DNA of 64,000 nucleotides from Arthrobacter_N sp051262515 (GTDB lineage: Bacteria; Actinomycetota; Actinomycetes; Actinomycetales; Micrococcaceae): NCBI RefSeq assembly GCF_051262515.1, contig NZ_JBIMER010000001.1:419663-483662 (forward strand), written 5' to 3'. Position numbers and translations under genes: made by a program. The notes under the pieces were generated by a model. That model was not told the DNA's origin and ran no database searches. It saw nothing but the letters and a program-made list of their open reading frames with translations. This document shows positions 37,444 to 49,050 of this stretch, one piece after another. How positions within the stretch are numbered: position 1 is the stretch's first letter; each line of letters opens with the position of its first letter.

Positions 37444-38781
37444 CTACCGGTTCAGCACGTCCGAAATGACGCCCACGATCCCGGTGGCGACGCGTCCCTT
37501 GGGGCCCTCGAATTTGCGCGGACGCGCTCCGTCGGCGGCCAGCACGGTCACCGAATTGTGCTCGGTGCCGAAGACCAGACCCTCGCCGACCTCGTTGACC
37601 ACGAGGAGTTCACAGCCCTTCCGGGCCAACTTGCTGCGGCCGTGTTCCAAGACGGATCCCTCGGCGTCGCCGGTCTCGGCGGCGAACCCCACGATCATGC
37701 GCGGCAGTCGCGTGCGTACCGACTCGTCCGCGCGGCGCCGCACCAGCTCCGCGAGGATGTCCGGGTTGCGCACCAGCTCGATGGTGGGAGTAGTGCCGTC
37801 GTCCTGCTTCTTGATTTTGGTGCCGTTGTATGCGGCGGGCCGGAAGTCCGCGACGGCGGCGGCCATGACGAGCACGTCCGCGCCCTCGGCGGCGGCGTTG
37901 ACGGCGTCGCGGAGCTCCAGGGCCGTGGAGGCGGTGGCCAACTCCACGCCCTCCGGGGCCGGTTGATCCATGTGCGCCGCGACGAAGCGCACGGTGGCGC
38001 CCGCGGCGAGGGCGGCCCGCGCGATGGCGCTTCCCTGCTTGCCGGAGGAGCGGTTGCCGAGGAACCGCACGGGGTCCAGCGGTTCGCGGGTCCCGCCGGC
38101 GCTGACGACGACGATGCGGCCGGCCAACGGCCCAGTGGCGCCGCCTCGCGGACCCGGTGCCTGCGCGGGGGCGGTTTCCGGTGGGGAGTGGGGATCGGCC
38201 GCTGGGAACGGCGCGTCGGCCACCGGGGACGCCGTGGTGCGACCGCCCGAGAGCAGCGGCGCGACGGCGTCGAAAAGTTCCTGTGCCTCGGGCAGTCGCC
38301 CGGCGCCGGAATCCTTCCCGGTGAGGCGGCCCACGGCGGGATCGATCACGACGGCGCCGCGCGAACGAAGTGTCTCGACGTTGGCTGCCGTGGCCGGGTG
38401 CTCCCACATCTCGGTGTGCATGGCAGGGGCAAAGACCACGGGACAGCTGGCCGCGAGAAGCGTGTTGGTGAGGAGGTCGTTGGCCAGTCCGGCGGCGGCC
38501 CGGGCCAACAAGTCGGCCGTGGCCGGAGCCACGACCACCAGGTCGGCCTCCTGGCCGAGCCGCACGTGGTTGACCGTGTCGACCGCGTCGAAGACGTCGG
38601 CGGTCACCGGTCGGCCCGAAAGCGCCTCCCACGTGGCCTTGCCGACGAATTCGAGGGCGGAACGCGTGGGAACCACGTCCACGGCGTGGCCGGCCTCCTT
38701 AAACAACCGCAGCAGCGACGCGACCTTGTAGGCGGCGATGCCGCCGCCCACTCCAAGGACGATGCGCTGCTGGGTTGCCAT
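37444..38781 (-). CDS. coaBC: Bifunctional CoaC/CoaB (phosphopantothenoylcysteine decarboxylase/synthetase)
   Basis: Two consecutive steps of coenzyme A synthesis in one 445-residue protein. The N-terminal flavoprotein decarboxylase half has VLGVGGGIAAYKVASLLR and the PAMHTEMWEHPA loop. The C-terminal synthetase half has VVSAGGTREPLDPVRFLGN and GKQGSAIARAA. A Pro/Ala/Gly-rich linker near residues 185-215 joins them. The gene follows rpoZ by 11 nt. Confidence 0.96.
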   Translation of the reverse strand: MATQQRIVLGVGGGIAAYKVASLLRLFKEAGHAVDVVPTRSALEFVGKATWEALSGRPVTADVFDAVDTVNHVRLGQEADLVVVAPATADLLARAAAGLANDLLTNTLLAASCPVVFAPAMHTEMWEHPATAANVETLRSRGAVVIDPAVGRLTGKDSGAGRLPEAQELFDAVAPLLSGGRTTASPVADAPFPAADPHSPPETAPAQAPGPRGGATGPLAGRIVVVSAGGTREPLDPVRFLGNRSSGKQGSAIARAALAAGATVRFVAAHMDQPAPEGVELATASTALELRDAVNAAAEGADVLVMAAAVADFRPAAYNGTKIKKQDDGTTPTIELVRNPDILAELVRRRADESVRTRLPRMIVGFAAETGDAEGSVLEHGRSKLARKGCELLVVNEVGEGLVFGTEHNSVTVLAADGARPRKFEGPKGRVATGIVGVISDVLNR

Positions 38782-38792
38782 CGTTGCGAGGG

Positions 38793-39059
38793 CTACTCGG
38801 CGGGCTCTGCGGCGATGGGCGTGACCTCGAGCATGCCGTCGTTGATCTCACGGAGTGCGATCGACAGCGGCTTCTCGTTCAGCTTGGTGTCCACCAACGG
38901 GCCGACGTACTCGAAAAGTCCCTCGTGGAGCTGCGAGTAGTAGGCGTTGATCTGGCGTGCGCGCTTCGCCGAGTTGATGACCAGCGCGTACTTGGAATCG
39001 GTGGTCGTCAGCAATTCGTCGATCGGCGGATTGATGATGCCTTCAAGGTTCGTGGACAC
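38793..39059 (-). CDS. rpoZ: DNA-directed RNA polymerase subunit omega
   Basis: Small RNA polymerase subunit that helps assemble beta-prime; 88 residues. It begins MSTNLEGIINPPIDELL, and SKYALVINSAKRARQINAYY is the conserved core. It uses a GTG start with TTGGAGG 4 nt upstream. Sits between gmk and coaBC as in most actinobacteria. As gmk makes GDP, the neighbourhood links RNA polymerase and guanine nucleotides. Confidence 0.96.
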   Translation of the reverse strand: MSTNLEGIINPPIDELLTTTDSKYALVINSAKRARQINAYYSQLHEGLFEYVGPLVDTKLNEKPLSIALREINDGMLEVTPIAAEPAE

Positions 39060-39104
39060 GAAGCCTCCAAATTCTGTGAGTTGTTCGTCGGTGCCGGTCC
39101 GCCG

Positions 39105-39683
39105 CTACCGCGTGTGCGGCGCGAGGCCCATGTGGGAAACCAGCTCGTCGGCCGCCCGCCGGACGTCGTCGTTCACGATGGTGACGTCGAATTCCGCTTC
39201 GGCAGCAAGTTCCAGTTTAGCCGTATCCAGGCGCCGCTGTTGTTCCACCTCCGTTTCCGTGCCCCGGCCGGTCAGTCGGCGGACCAGTTCGTCCCACGAC
39301 GGCGGCGCCAGAAACACGAATTTGGCCTCCGGCAGGCTCTCGCGGACCTGCCGCGCCCCCTGCAGATCGATCTCCAGCAGGACGTGGCGTCCGGCGTCGA
39401 CGGCCTCCTGGACCTTCGAGCGAATGGTGCCGTAGCGATTCTGTCCGTGGACCACCGCCCATTCGAGCATGTCGCCGTCGGCGATGAACCTCTCGAAGTC
39501 CTCGGGCTGGACGAAGAAGTAGTGCACGCCGTCGCGCTCCCCCGGTCGAGGTGCGCGCGTGGTGGCCGAGACGGAGAGCCAGACCTCCGGGTAGTTGTCT
39601 CTGATGTAGGTGGACACCGTCCCCTTGCCAACAGCCGTCGGGCCAGCTAGTACGGTCACGTTCGGGTGGCTCTGCGCCGGCAT
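39105..39683 (-). CDS. gmk: Guanylate kinase
   Basis: Phosphorylates GMP to GDP; 192 residues. The P-loop GPTAVGKG is at 14-21. The GMP-binding segment is SVSATTRAPRPGERDGVHYFF. LLEIDLQGARQVRE and FLAPPSWDEL are further family motifs. Start ATG 39683 follows the mihF stop by 7 nt with AAGGA 4 nt before it. Confidence 0.96.
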   Translation of the reverse strand: MPAQSHPNVTVLAGPTAVGKGTVSTYIRDNYPEVWLSVSATTRAPRPGERDGVHYFFVQPEDFERFIADGDMLEWAVVHGQNRYGTIRSKVQEAVDAGRHVLLEIDLQGARQVRESLPEAKFVFLAPPSWDELVRRLTGRGTETEVEQQRRLDTAKLELAAEAEFDVTIVNDDVRRAADELVSHMGLAPHTR

Positions 39684-39690
39684 GGTGTCC

Positions 39691-40029
39691 TTAGTTCGTT
39701 TTTGCCGCGGGAGGCGAATCGGCGAAATGCCCGACCAGTGCCGCCCGCTGTTTTCGTCCCAGTCCCCGCAGTCTGCGGTTGGGGGAAATTCCTATTCGCT
39801 CCATCAGGGCCGCCGCACGGATTTCACCGACGCCCGGCACCGACTCCAGCAGGTCGACCACCCGAAGGCGGCCCACGGCCTCGTCGTCCGCCACGAGCGC
39901 CAGGATCTGCTGGATGTCCAGACGGCCTTTCCCGAAGTCCTCCTTCACCTGGGCGCGCCGGGTGCGGGAGGTCAGGGCCTTGGCCCGCGCCCTGGCGCGG
40001 TCCTCGTCCGACAATGACTTTAGTACCAT
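39691..40029 (-). CDS. mihF: Integration host factor, actinobacterial type (mIHF)
   Basis: Nucleoid-associated DNA-bending protein specific to actinobacteria, unrelated to proteobacterial IHF; 112 residues. A helical N-terminus (VLKSLSDEDRARARAKAL) leads to a helix-two-turn-helix core with LLESVPGVGEIRAAALMERIGISPNRRLRGLG. The start MVLKSL at 40029 is preferred to GTG 40038. In the 103-nt gap upstream, a TAGGTT box at about 40079-40084 (minus strand) may be an internal promoter separating the mihF group from pyrF. Confidence 0.93.
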   Translation of the reverse strand: MVLKSLSDEDRARARAKALTSRTRRAQVKEDFGKGRLDIQQILALVADDEAVGRLRVVDLLESVPGVGEIRAAALMERIGISPNRRLRGLGRKQRAALVGHFADSPPAAKTN

Positions 40030-40132
40030 AGCGCGCACCCCCGGTTGACTAGGAATTCACCGCGATTTCGGCGTTGCTTGAACCGAACCTAGCGAACCAT
40101 GGGGCCACAATCAATGCCGGGCGGACGTGGGC

Positions 40133-40982
40133 CTAAAGAAGCTGGTCCCGCACGCGCAGCGCCGCGCCGCGCAGCGAGTCCCGATCCGGACCCGCGCGGA
40201 GCACGTCGCGGCTGCTGGTCGCCAACACCTGTGGCCAGCAATCCGCGAACGCCGTCCGGAGGTCCGACGCCGTCGCACCCTGCGCGCCGAAGCCAGGTGC
40301 GAGCACGGGGGCGCGGGACGCCGCCAGGTCGATCCCCAGGCGTAAGAGGGCATCCCCGACGGTGGCACCCACGACGAGCCCGGTGGAGCCGAACGGCGAG
40401 GCTCCGGCGTTCTCCTCCCCCGTGGACTCGACGATCCGGCGGGCCACCGAATCGGAGCCGCCGACGTGTTGCACGGACGCGCCCTCGGGATTGGAGGTCA
40501 GCCCCAACACGAAGACGCCGCGGCCGGTGGACGCGGCCAGGTCCAGGGCAGGGCGCAGGGATCCGAACCCGAGGTACGGACTGAGCGTGACGGCGTCGGC
40601 CGCCAGCGGCGAACCGTCGGCGAGCCAGGCCTCTGCGTAGGCGGCCATGGTGGAGCCGATGTCCCCGCGCTTGGCGTCGGCGATGGTGAGCAGACCCGCC
40701 TCGCGGCACGCCCGAAGCGTTTCCTCGAGCACGGCCATCCCCCGCGAACCGTGGCGCTCGTACAGGGCGACCTGCGGCTTGATGGCAGCCACGTCGCCGG
40801 CGAGCGATTCGACGACGGACAGTGAAAAGGCGCGGAGGCCGTCGACGTCGTCCGCCAGACCCCAGGCGCCGAGCAACGACGCGTGGGGATCGATGCCGAC
40901 GCACAACGGCCCGTGTTCCGCCATGGCGGCCGACAGGCGTTGCCCGAAGGGAACCCGCCCGTCCGCGCCGCCCGCCGGGCCG

Positions 40983-40990
<8 letters not shown>
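40133..40990 (-). CDS. pyrF: Orotidine-5'-phosphate decarboxylase
   Basis: Last step of UMP synthesis; 285 residues, the longer type 2 form found in actinobacteria. LCVGIDPHASLLGAWG starts the barrel, and the catalytic DAKRGDIGSTM follows near residue 103. VLAPGFGAQGAT binds phosphate. The ATG at 40990 overlaps the end of carB by 8 nt. No alternative start exists before the conserved PFGQRLSAAM, so the position is secure. Last pyr gene of the operon. Confidence 0.96.
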
Positions 40991-44278
<3,288 letters not shown>

Positions 44279-44279
<1 letters not shown>

Positions 44280-45469
44280 TAGTTCTCTTCCTTGGAGTCG
44301 GACGCGGTGCCGTTCTTGGCCTGGGCCATCACGTCGATGAAGCGGTCAAAGAGGTACGCGGAGTCGTGCGGACCGGCCGCCGCCTCCGGGTGGTACTGGA
44401 CGGAGAAGGCGGGGATGTCGAGGCAGCGCAGGCCCTCGACGACGTCGTCGTTCAGGCTGACGTGGCTGACCTCAACCCGGCCGAAACGCGACTCGGGCGC
44501 GGCCAGCGCGCCGTCCAGCGGCGCGTCGACGGCGAAGCCGTGGTTCTGGCTGGTGATCTCCACCTTGCCGGTGGTGCGGTCCATCACGGGCTGGTTGATC
44601 CCGCGGTGTCCGTAGGGCAGCTTATAGGTGCCGAAGCCCAGCGCACGTCCCAGGATCTGGTTGCCGAAGCAGATGCCGAAGAACGGCAGGCCGCGGTCCA
44701 GGACCTCACGGAGCAGGAGGACCTGGGCATCGGCGGTGGCCGGGTCGCCCGGGCCGTTGGACATGAAGACCCCGTCCGGCGCGAGCTCCAGCACGTCCTC
44801 CACGGTCGACGTCGCGGGAAGCACGTGCACGCGCACCCCGCGCTCGGCGAACCGGTGGGGGGTCATCGACTTGATCCCGAGGTCGAGCGCCGCCACGGTG
44901 AACAGCGGCTCGGCGTCCCACCCGCGGTCGGCCGGTTCCACGGTGTACGCGGCGTCGATGCTGACTTCCTCCGCGAGCCGCGCGCCCTTCATGTCGGCTT
45001 GGGCGCGGACCTCGGCCAGCAGATCGGATTCCGGGCGGCGCGCGGACTCGCCGGAGAAGACCCCGGCCTTCATGGCGCCGCGTTCGCGGAGGTGGCGGGT
45101 GATCGCGCGCGTGTCGACACCCTGGATACCGACCACGCCCTGATCCACCAACTCGTCGTCGAGCGAGCGCTCGGAACGCCAGTTGGAGGGACGCCGCGCG
45201 GCGTCGCGGACGATGTATCCGGCGACCCAGATGCGCCGGGACTCGGCGTCGTCGGCGTTCACGCCGGTGTTGCCGATGTGCGGGGCCGTCTGGACCACGA
45301 TCTGGCGCGCGTAGGAGGGGTCCGTGATGGTCTCCTGGTAGCCGGTCATGCCGGTGGAAAACACGGCTTCTCCGAGGGCGGTTCCGACGGCGCCGTAGGG
45401 GCTTCCGCGGAAGACGCGGCCGTCCTCGAGCACCAGGACGGCGGGTTCGGTGGTGGTCTGTGCACTCAC
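44279..45469 (-). CDS. carA: Carbamoyl-phosphate synthase small subunit
   Basis: Glutamine amidotransferase subunit that hands ammonia to CarB; 396 residues. The N-terminal domain has VFSTGMTGYQETITDPSY. The class I glutaminase has its nucleophilic Cys in FFGICFGNQILGRA and the His in SVQYHPEA. Starts with an ATGA overlap with the PH-like membrane gene, and ends in a TAATG overlap with carB, so subunits are coupled. Confidence 0.97.
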
Positions 45470-46014
45470 TGGGTGTCCTTCTCTTCTGCGGGGATCTTGG
45501 GGGTGGTCGTGATGGTGTCGGCGGCGGTGCCCGCGAGGGCCGCGACGGCCGATGCGAGCGGCACCATGTCGGCGGGGCGGCGGGGACGGAATCCGGTGTC
45601 CACCTCGCGGTCTCCCAACCGCCAGGAGAGGACCAGCAACCCGTTCTTCTCCACGAACTTTCCGGCCATGCCGGATTCGCGTCGGACGCCGGACAGCTCG
45701 GCCCGCCCGATGTAGAGGTTCGGCGCTCCGTTCCGAACGAACAGCAGTCCGTCCGGGTGGACTTCGAGGACCGCATTGGATTTAAGCCCGAGCGAATGGA
45801 CGGCGATCCGGTCCAACCAGTCCCCCCCCGCCGTCGTGCTGACGTACTGTCCCTCGGCGGACGCGGAGGGAGCCCCGAGGTCGCCGGGCGCGGGCTCGGG
45901 CGCGGCGACGTCGGACTGGCGTCGGAGGCGGTTCCGCCACCCAAGCGCGATCAGCAGCACGAGCACGACGCAGATGGCCGCCGTGACCAGGATCGCGGGA
46001 AGGTACTGGTTCAT
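45466..46014 (-). CDS. PH-like domain membrane protein of the pyrimidine operon
   Basis: A 182-residue protein with one N-terminal transmembrane helix (PAILVTAAICVVLVLLIALGW, roughly residues 5-25), a charged linker, and a C-terminal beta-rich domain (VLEVHPDGLLFVRNG, LYIGRAELSGV, LVLSWRLGDREVDTGFRP) that resembles bacterial PH-like folds. It probably faces the cytoplasm. Function is unknown. A comparable gene sits between pyrC and carA in mycobacteria (Rv1382 by my recollection). Overlaps pyrC by one base and carA by four. Confidence 0.85.
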   Translation of the reverse strand: MNQYLPAILVTAAICVVLVLLIALGWRNRLRRQSDVAAPEPAPGDLGAPSASAEGQYVSTTAGGDWLDRIAVHSLGLKSNAVLEVHPDGLLFVRNGAPNLYIGRAELSGVRRESGMAGKFVEKNGLLVLSWRLGDREVDTGFRPRRPADMVPLASAVAALAGTAADTITTTPKIPAEEKDTQ

Positions 46015-47357
46015 CAGAGGGTGCCTTCCGCCGGGCGTGGCGAGTTCAGTTCGCCTTCCAGCACGGTGGGGAAGCCGTGGAAAAACGTCGCCACGACGGC
46101 GCCGGGCAGTTCGAGCCCGGCGAACGGAGAGTTGCGGCCCATGGTGGCCATGGCGGCGGGGTCCACGGTCCAACGGGCGGCCGGATCAACCAGGACGAGG
46201 TTGGCCGGTTCGCCCGCCTCGAGCGGGCGCCCCTGGTCCTCGACGAGGCCGATCCGGGCGGGAGCAGTTGACGTGACGCGGGCGAAGTCAGCCCATGTCA
46301 TCATGCCGGTCTCGATCATGGCGTGCTGGACCACGGAGAGGGCCGTCTCCAGACCCGTCATGCCCATGGCGGCCTGGGCCCACTCGCATTCCTTCGCCTC
46401 GCTCGGGTGCGGGGCGTGGTCGGTGCCGACGATGTCGATCGTCCCGTCGGCCAGGGCCTCGCGCAGTGCCATGACGTCCACTTCGCGGCGTAGCGGTGGG
46501 TTGACCTTGTACACGGGATCGTAGCTGCGCACGAGTTCGTCGGTGAGGAGCAGGTGGTGCGGCGTGACCTCCGCGGTGACCCGGATGCCGCGCGCCTTGG
46601 CCCAGCGGATGATGTCCACGCTGCCGGACGTCGAGACGTGGCACACGTGAAGGCGCGAATCTACGTGTTCGGCCAGCAGCACGTCGCGGGCGATGATCGC
46701 CTCCTCGGCGACGGCCGGCCATCCGACCATCCCGAGCACGGCCGAAACCTCGCCCTCGTTCATCTGGGCGCCTTCGGTCAAGCGAGGCTCCTGCGCGTGC
46801 TGGGCGATCACCCCGTCGAAGGCCTTGACGTACTCGAGCGCGCGCCGCATGATCACGGGATCGTGGACGCACAGGCCGTCGTCGGAGAAGACGCGAACGC
46901 GCGCCCGGGAGTCGGCCATGGCGCCCAGTTCGGAGAGCTGTTCGCCCGCGAGTCCCACCGTGACCGCACCGACTGGGCGGACGTCCGCCCAGCCGCTGCG
47001 CCGACCCAGGCTCCAGACCTGCTCGACGACGCCGGCGGTATCCGCGACCGGGTTGGAGTTGGCCATGGCGTGTACGGCGGTGAACCCGCCCAGCGCGGCG
47101 GCACGCGTCCCGGTCTCGACCGTTTCCGCGTCCTCCCGGCCGGGCTCGCGCAGGTGGGTGTGGAGGTCGACCATGCCGGGAAGGGCGACGAGGCCCGCCG
47201 CGTCGATCACCGTGGCGGACGCCGCCCGCGGGTCCGCCGACGCAGCTTCGCCGACCGCCGCGATGGTGCCGCCGCTGAGCAGCAGGTCGGCGGCACCCTC
47301 GCCGAGGATGGAGGCGCCACGGATGAGGAAGTCGCCGGTGGTGGTGGTGTTGTTCAT
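46014..47357 (-). CDS. pyrC: Dihydroorotase
   Basis: Cyclises carbamoyl aspartate to dihydroorotate; 447 residues, class I. Metal ligands are in GMVDLHTHLREPG, and later HVCHVSTSG and VTPHHLLLT. The catalytic Asp is in GTDHAPH. The C-terminus has the composite amidohydrolase beta domain. The stop overlaps the PH-like start as TGATG. Bacterial class I dihydroorotases may associate with PyrB. Confidence 0.97.
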   Translation of the reverse strand: MNNTTTTGDFLIRGASILGEGAADLLLSGGTIAAVGEAASADPRAASATVIDAAGLVALPGMVDLHTHLREPGREDAETVETGTRAAALGGFTAVHAMANSNPVADTAGVVEQVWSLGRRSGWADVRPVGAVTVGLAGEQLSELGAMADSRARVRVFSDDGLCVHDPVIMRRALEYVKAFDGVIAQHAQEPRLTEGAQMNEGEVSAVLGMVGWPAVAEEAIIARDVLLAEHVDSRLHVCHVSTSGSVDIIRWAKARGIRVTAEVTPHHLLLTDELVRSYDPVYKVNPPLRREVDVMALREALADGTIDIVGTDHAPHPSEAKECEWAQAAMGMTGLETALSVVQHAMIETGMMTWADFARVTSTAPARIGLVEDQGRPLEAGEPANLVLVDPAARWTVDPAAMATMGRNSPFAGLELPGAVVATFFHGFPTVLEGELNSPRPAEGTL

Positions 47358-47372
47358 GGGTGTCTCCGGTTT

Positions 47373-48353
47373 CTAGGTCGTGGGTCCGCGGTTGTTGTCG
47401 CCGGACAGAAGCAGGTAGAGCACGGCCATCCGCACGGAGACGCCGTTGCGCACCTGGTCCAGCACGGTGGACCGGGACGAATCGGCGGCGCCGGAGGAGA
47501 TCTCCAGCCCGCGGTTCATCGGGCCCGGGTGCAAGATGACGGTGTCGTGCAAGCCGCGCTCGTCGAGGGCCGCCAGGCGGGTGTCGTCGAAACCCCAGCG
47601 ACGGGAGTACTCGCGCGTGCTGGGGAAGAACGAGGCGTTCATCCGCTCTCCCTGCACGCGGAGCATCATGACCGCGTCGGGTCCCTGGGCCAGGGCGTCG
47701 TCGAGGTCGTAGTTGATGGTGCACGGCCAGGAGCCGGCCCCGACGGGCAGGAGCGTGGGGGGCGCGACCATGGTGACCTCGGCCCCCAGCGTGCGCAGCA
47801 ACCACAGGTTGGACCGGGCCACACGCGAGTGCAGGATGTCCCCGACGATGACGATCCGCATTCCCGCCAGGTCCGCACCGAGCGACGACCCGCCGCGCAC
47901 ACGCGACCAGTGCCGGCGCAGCGTAAACGCGTCGAGTAGTGCCTGCGTGGGGTGTTCGTGGGTACCGTCGCCGGCGTTGACCACGGCGGAGGAGATCCAG
48001 TCGGTGGCGGCGAGCCTTGCCGGCGCGCCGGATGCCCAGTGGCGGATGACGACGGCGTCGGCGCCGATCGCCTCCAGCGTCTGGGCCGTGTCCTTCAGCG
48101 ATTCGCCCTTGGAAACCGAGGATCCCTTGGCCGCGAAGTTGATGACGTCGGCCGAGAGCCGTTTGGCGGCGGCCTCGAACGAAATGCGCGTCCGGGTGGA
48201 GTCCTCGAAGAAGAGGTTCACCACGGTGCGGCCGCGCAGCGCCGGTAGCTTCTTGATTTCCCGCGTCCCGACGGCGGCCATTTCCTCCGCGATGTCCAGG
48301 ATGCGGATGGCGTCCTCGCGGCCGAGGTCCTGCGTGGACAGGAGGTGCCTCAT
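47373..48353 (-). CDS. pyrB: Aspartate carbamoyltransferase catalytic subunit
   Basis: Transfers the carbamoyl group to aspartate; 326 residues. The carbamoyl-phosphate site is EDSTRTRISFE, the second domain has THEHPTQALLDAFTLR, and HPGPMNRGLE closes the aspartate site. No pyrI regulatory subunit is present. The start ATG 48353 overlaps the pyrR stop (ATGA). Confidence 0.97.
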   Translation of the reverse strand: MRHLLSTQDLGREDAIRILDIAEEMAAVGTREIKKLPALRGRTVVNLFFEDSTRTRISFEAAAKRLSADVINFAAKGSSVSKGESLKDTAQTLEAIGADAVVIRHWASGAPARLAATDWISSAVVNAGDGTHEHPTQALLDAFTLRRHWSRVRGGSSLGADLAGMRIVIVGDILHSRVARSNLWLLRTLGAEVTMVAPPTLLPVGAGSWPCTINYDLDDALAQGPDAVMMLRVQGERMNASFFPSTREYSRRWGFDDTRLAALDERGLHDTVILHPGPMNRGLEISSGAADSSRSTVLDQVRNGVSVRMAVLYLLLSGDNNRGPTT

Positions 48354-48955
48354 GCGGGTCCCTCGATGACGACCTCGTTGATGGCCCGGCCCTCTTCCGT
48401 ATCCGTCTCCTGCAGGCGGACGCGCACCTTCTCGCTGGTGGCGGTCGGGAGGTTCTTGCCGACATGGTCCGCCCGGATCGGTAGCTCGCGGTGGCCCCTG
48501 TCCACCAGCACGGCCAGGCGGACGATGCGGGGGCGCCCGATGTCCGCCAGGGCGTCGAGCGCGGCGCGCACCGTGCGGCCCGAGTACAGCACGTCGTCGA
48601 CTATGACGACCACCTTGCCGTCGATGCCGCCGGGCGGGAGCTTGGTGGGCGACGGCGTCCGGGAGGTTCCGTGGCGCAGGTCGTCGCGGTACATGGTCAC
48701 ATCCAGCTGGCCGACGATGGCCTCGGCGTCGATGTTGCCCTCCGCCTCCGCGATGCGGCGGGCCAGCCGCTGGGCCAGCGGATAACCGCGACGCGGGATG
48801 CCCAGCAGCACCAGGTCCCGGGTGCCCTTGTTGCCTTCAATGATCTCGTGGGCGACGCGCGTGAGGACGCGTTCGATATCGCCCGCGGACAATACCGTCC
48901 GCGCGTTTTTCGGCTCGTTGACTCCGGGCCGCTGTGTTGCGCCTGCAGTGTCCAA
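48350..48955 (-). CDS. pyrR: Pyrimidine operon regulator PyrR (bifunctional, uracil phosphoribosyltransferase)
   Basis: RNA-binding regulator that senses UMP, also with weak uracil phosphoribosyltransferase activity; 201 residues. VVVIVDDVLYSGRTVRAALDA is the PRPP-binding loop, and HREL-PIRADHVGKNLPT the conserved C-terminal stretch. The start is TTG 48955 with an excellent AGGAGG 7 nt upstream. A PyrR-binding hexaloop lies directly upstream of that site, so PyrR probably represses its own translation and, by coupling, the operon. Confidence 0.95.
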   Translation of the reverse strand: MDTAGATQRPGVNEPKNARTVLSAGDIERVLTRVAHEIIEGNKGTRDLVLLGIPRRGYPLAQRLARRIAEAEGNIDAEAIVGQLDVTMYRDDLRHGTSRTPSPTKLPPGGIDGKVVVIVDDVLYSGRTVRAALDALADIGRPRIVRLAVLVDRGHRELPIRADHVGKNLPTATSEKVRVRLQETDTEEGRAINEVVIEGPA

Positions 48956-48971
48956 GTTGCCGCCTCCTTCC

Positions 48972-48987
48972 CCGCCTCACAGGACGG
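48972..48987 (-). promoter_or_regulatory. PyrR-binding RNA hairpin (CNGNGA hexaloop)
   Basis: The minus strand reads CCGTCCTGTGAGGCGG, a 5-bp stem closing the loop CTGTGA. It matches the known PyrR target (UCCNGNGAGG core with CNGNGA loop). It ends 3 nt before the AGGAGG ribosome-binding site of pyrR, so bound PyrR would hide it. No terminator is seen, which fits translational repression of the mycobacterial type rather than Bacillus attenuation. Confidence 0.8.
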
Positions 48988-49012
48988 CATTTAAAGGGTG
49001 ACTGCCTCGTCA

Positions 49013-49040
49013 AAATTACCACAGGGCCGCATCGACCTAA
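49013..49040 (-). promoter_or_regulatory. Candidate pyrR-operon promoter
   Basis: TTAGGT and TAATTT separated by 16 nt on the minus strand. Transcription would begin near 49006 and include the whole PyrR hairpin. A closer TAAATG at 48988-48993 would start inside the hairpin, so is less likely. The -35 overlaps the -10 of the divergent protease gene. Confidence 0.45.
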
Positions 49041-49043
49041 GCT
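49038..49043 (+). promoter_or_regulatory. -10 box of a leaderless promoter
   Basis: TAAGCT, 7 nt before ATG 49051 of the PrsW-like gene. Confidence 0.55.
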
Positions 49044-49050
49044 GGGTGGC

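Noticed and set aside
48988..49016. ATTTTG-N17-TAAATG as the pyrR promoter
   Set aside because: Spacing is good, but transcription would start inside the PyrR hairpin, which would destroy it. The upstream TAATTT promoter keeps the hairpin in the RNA.
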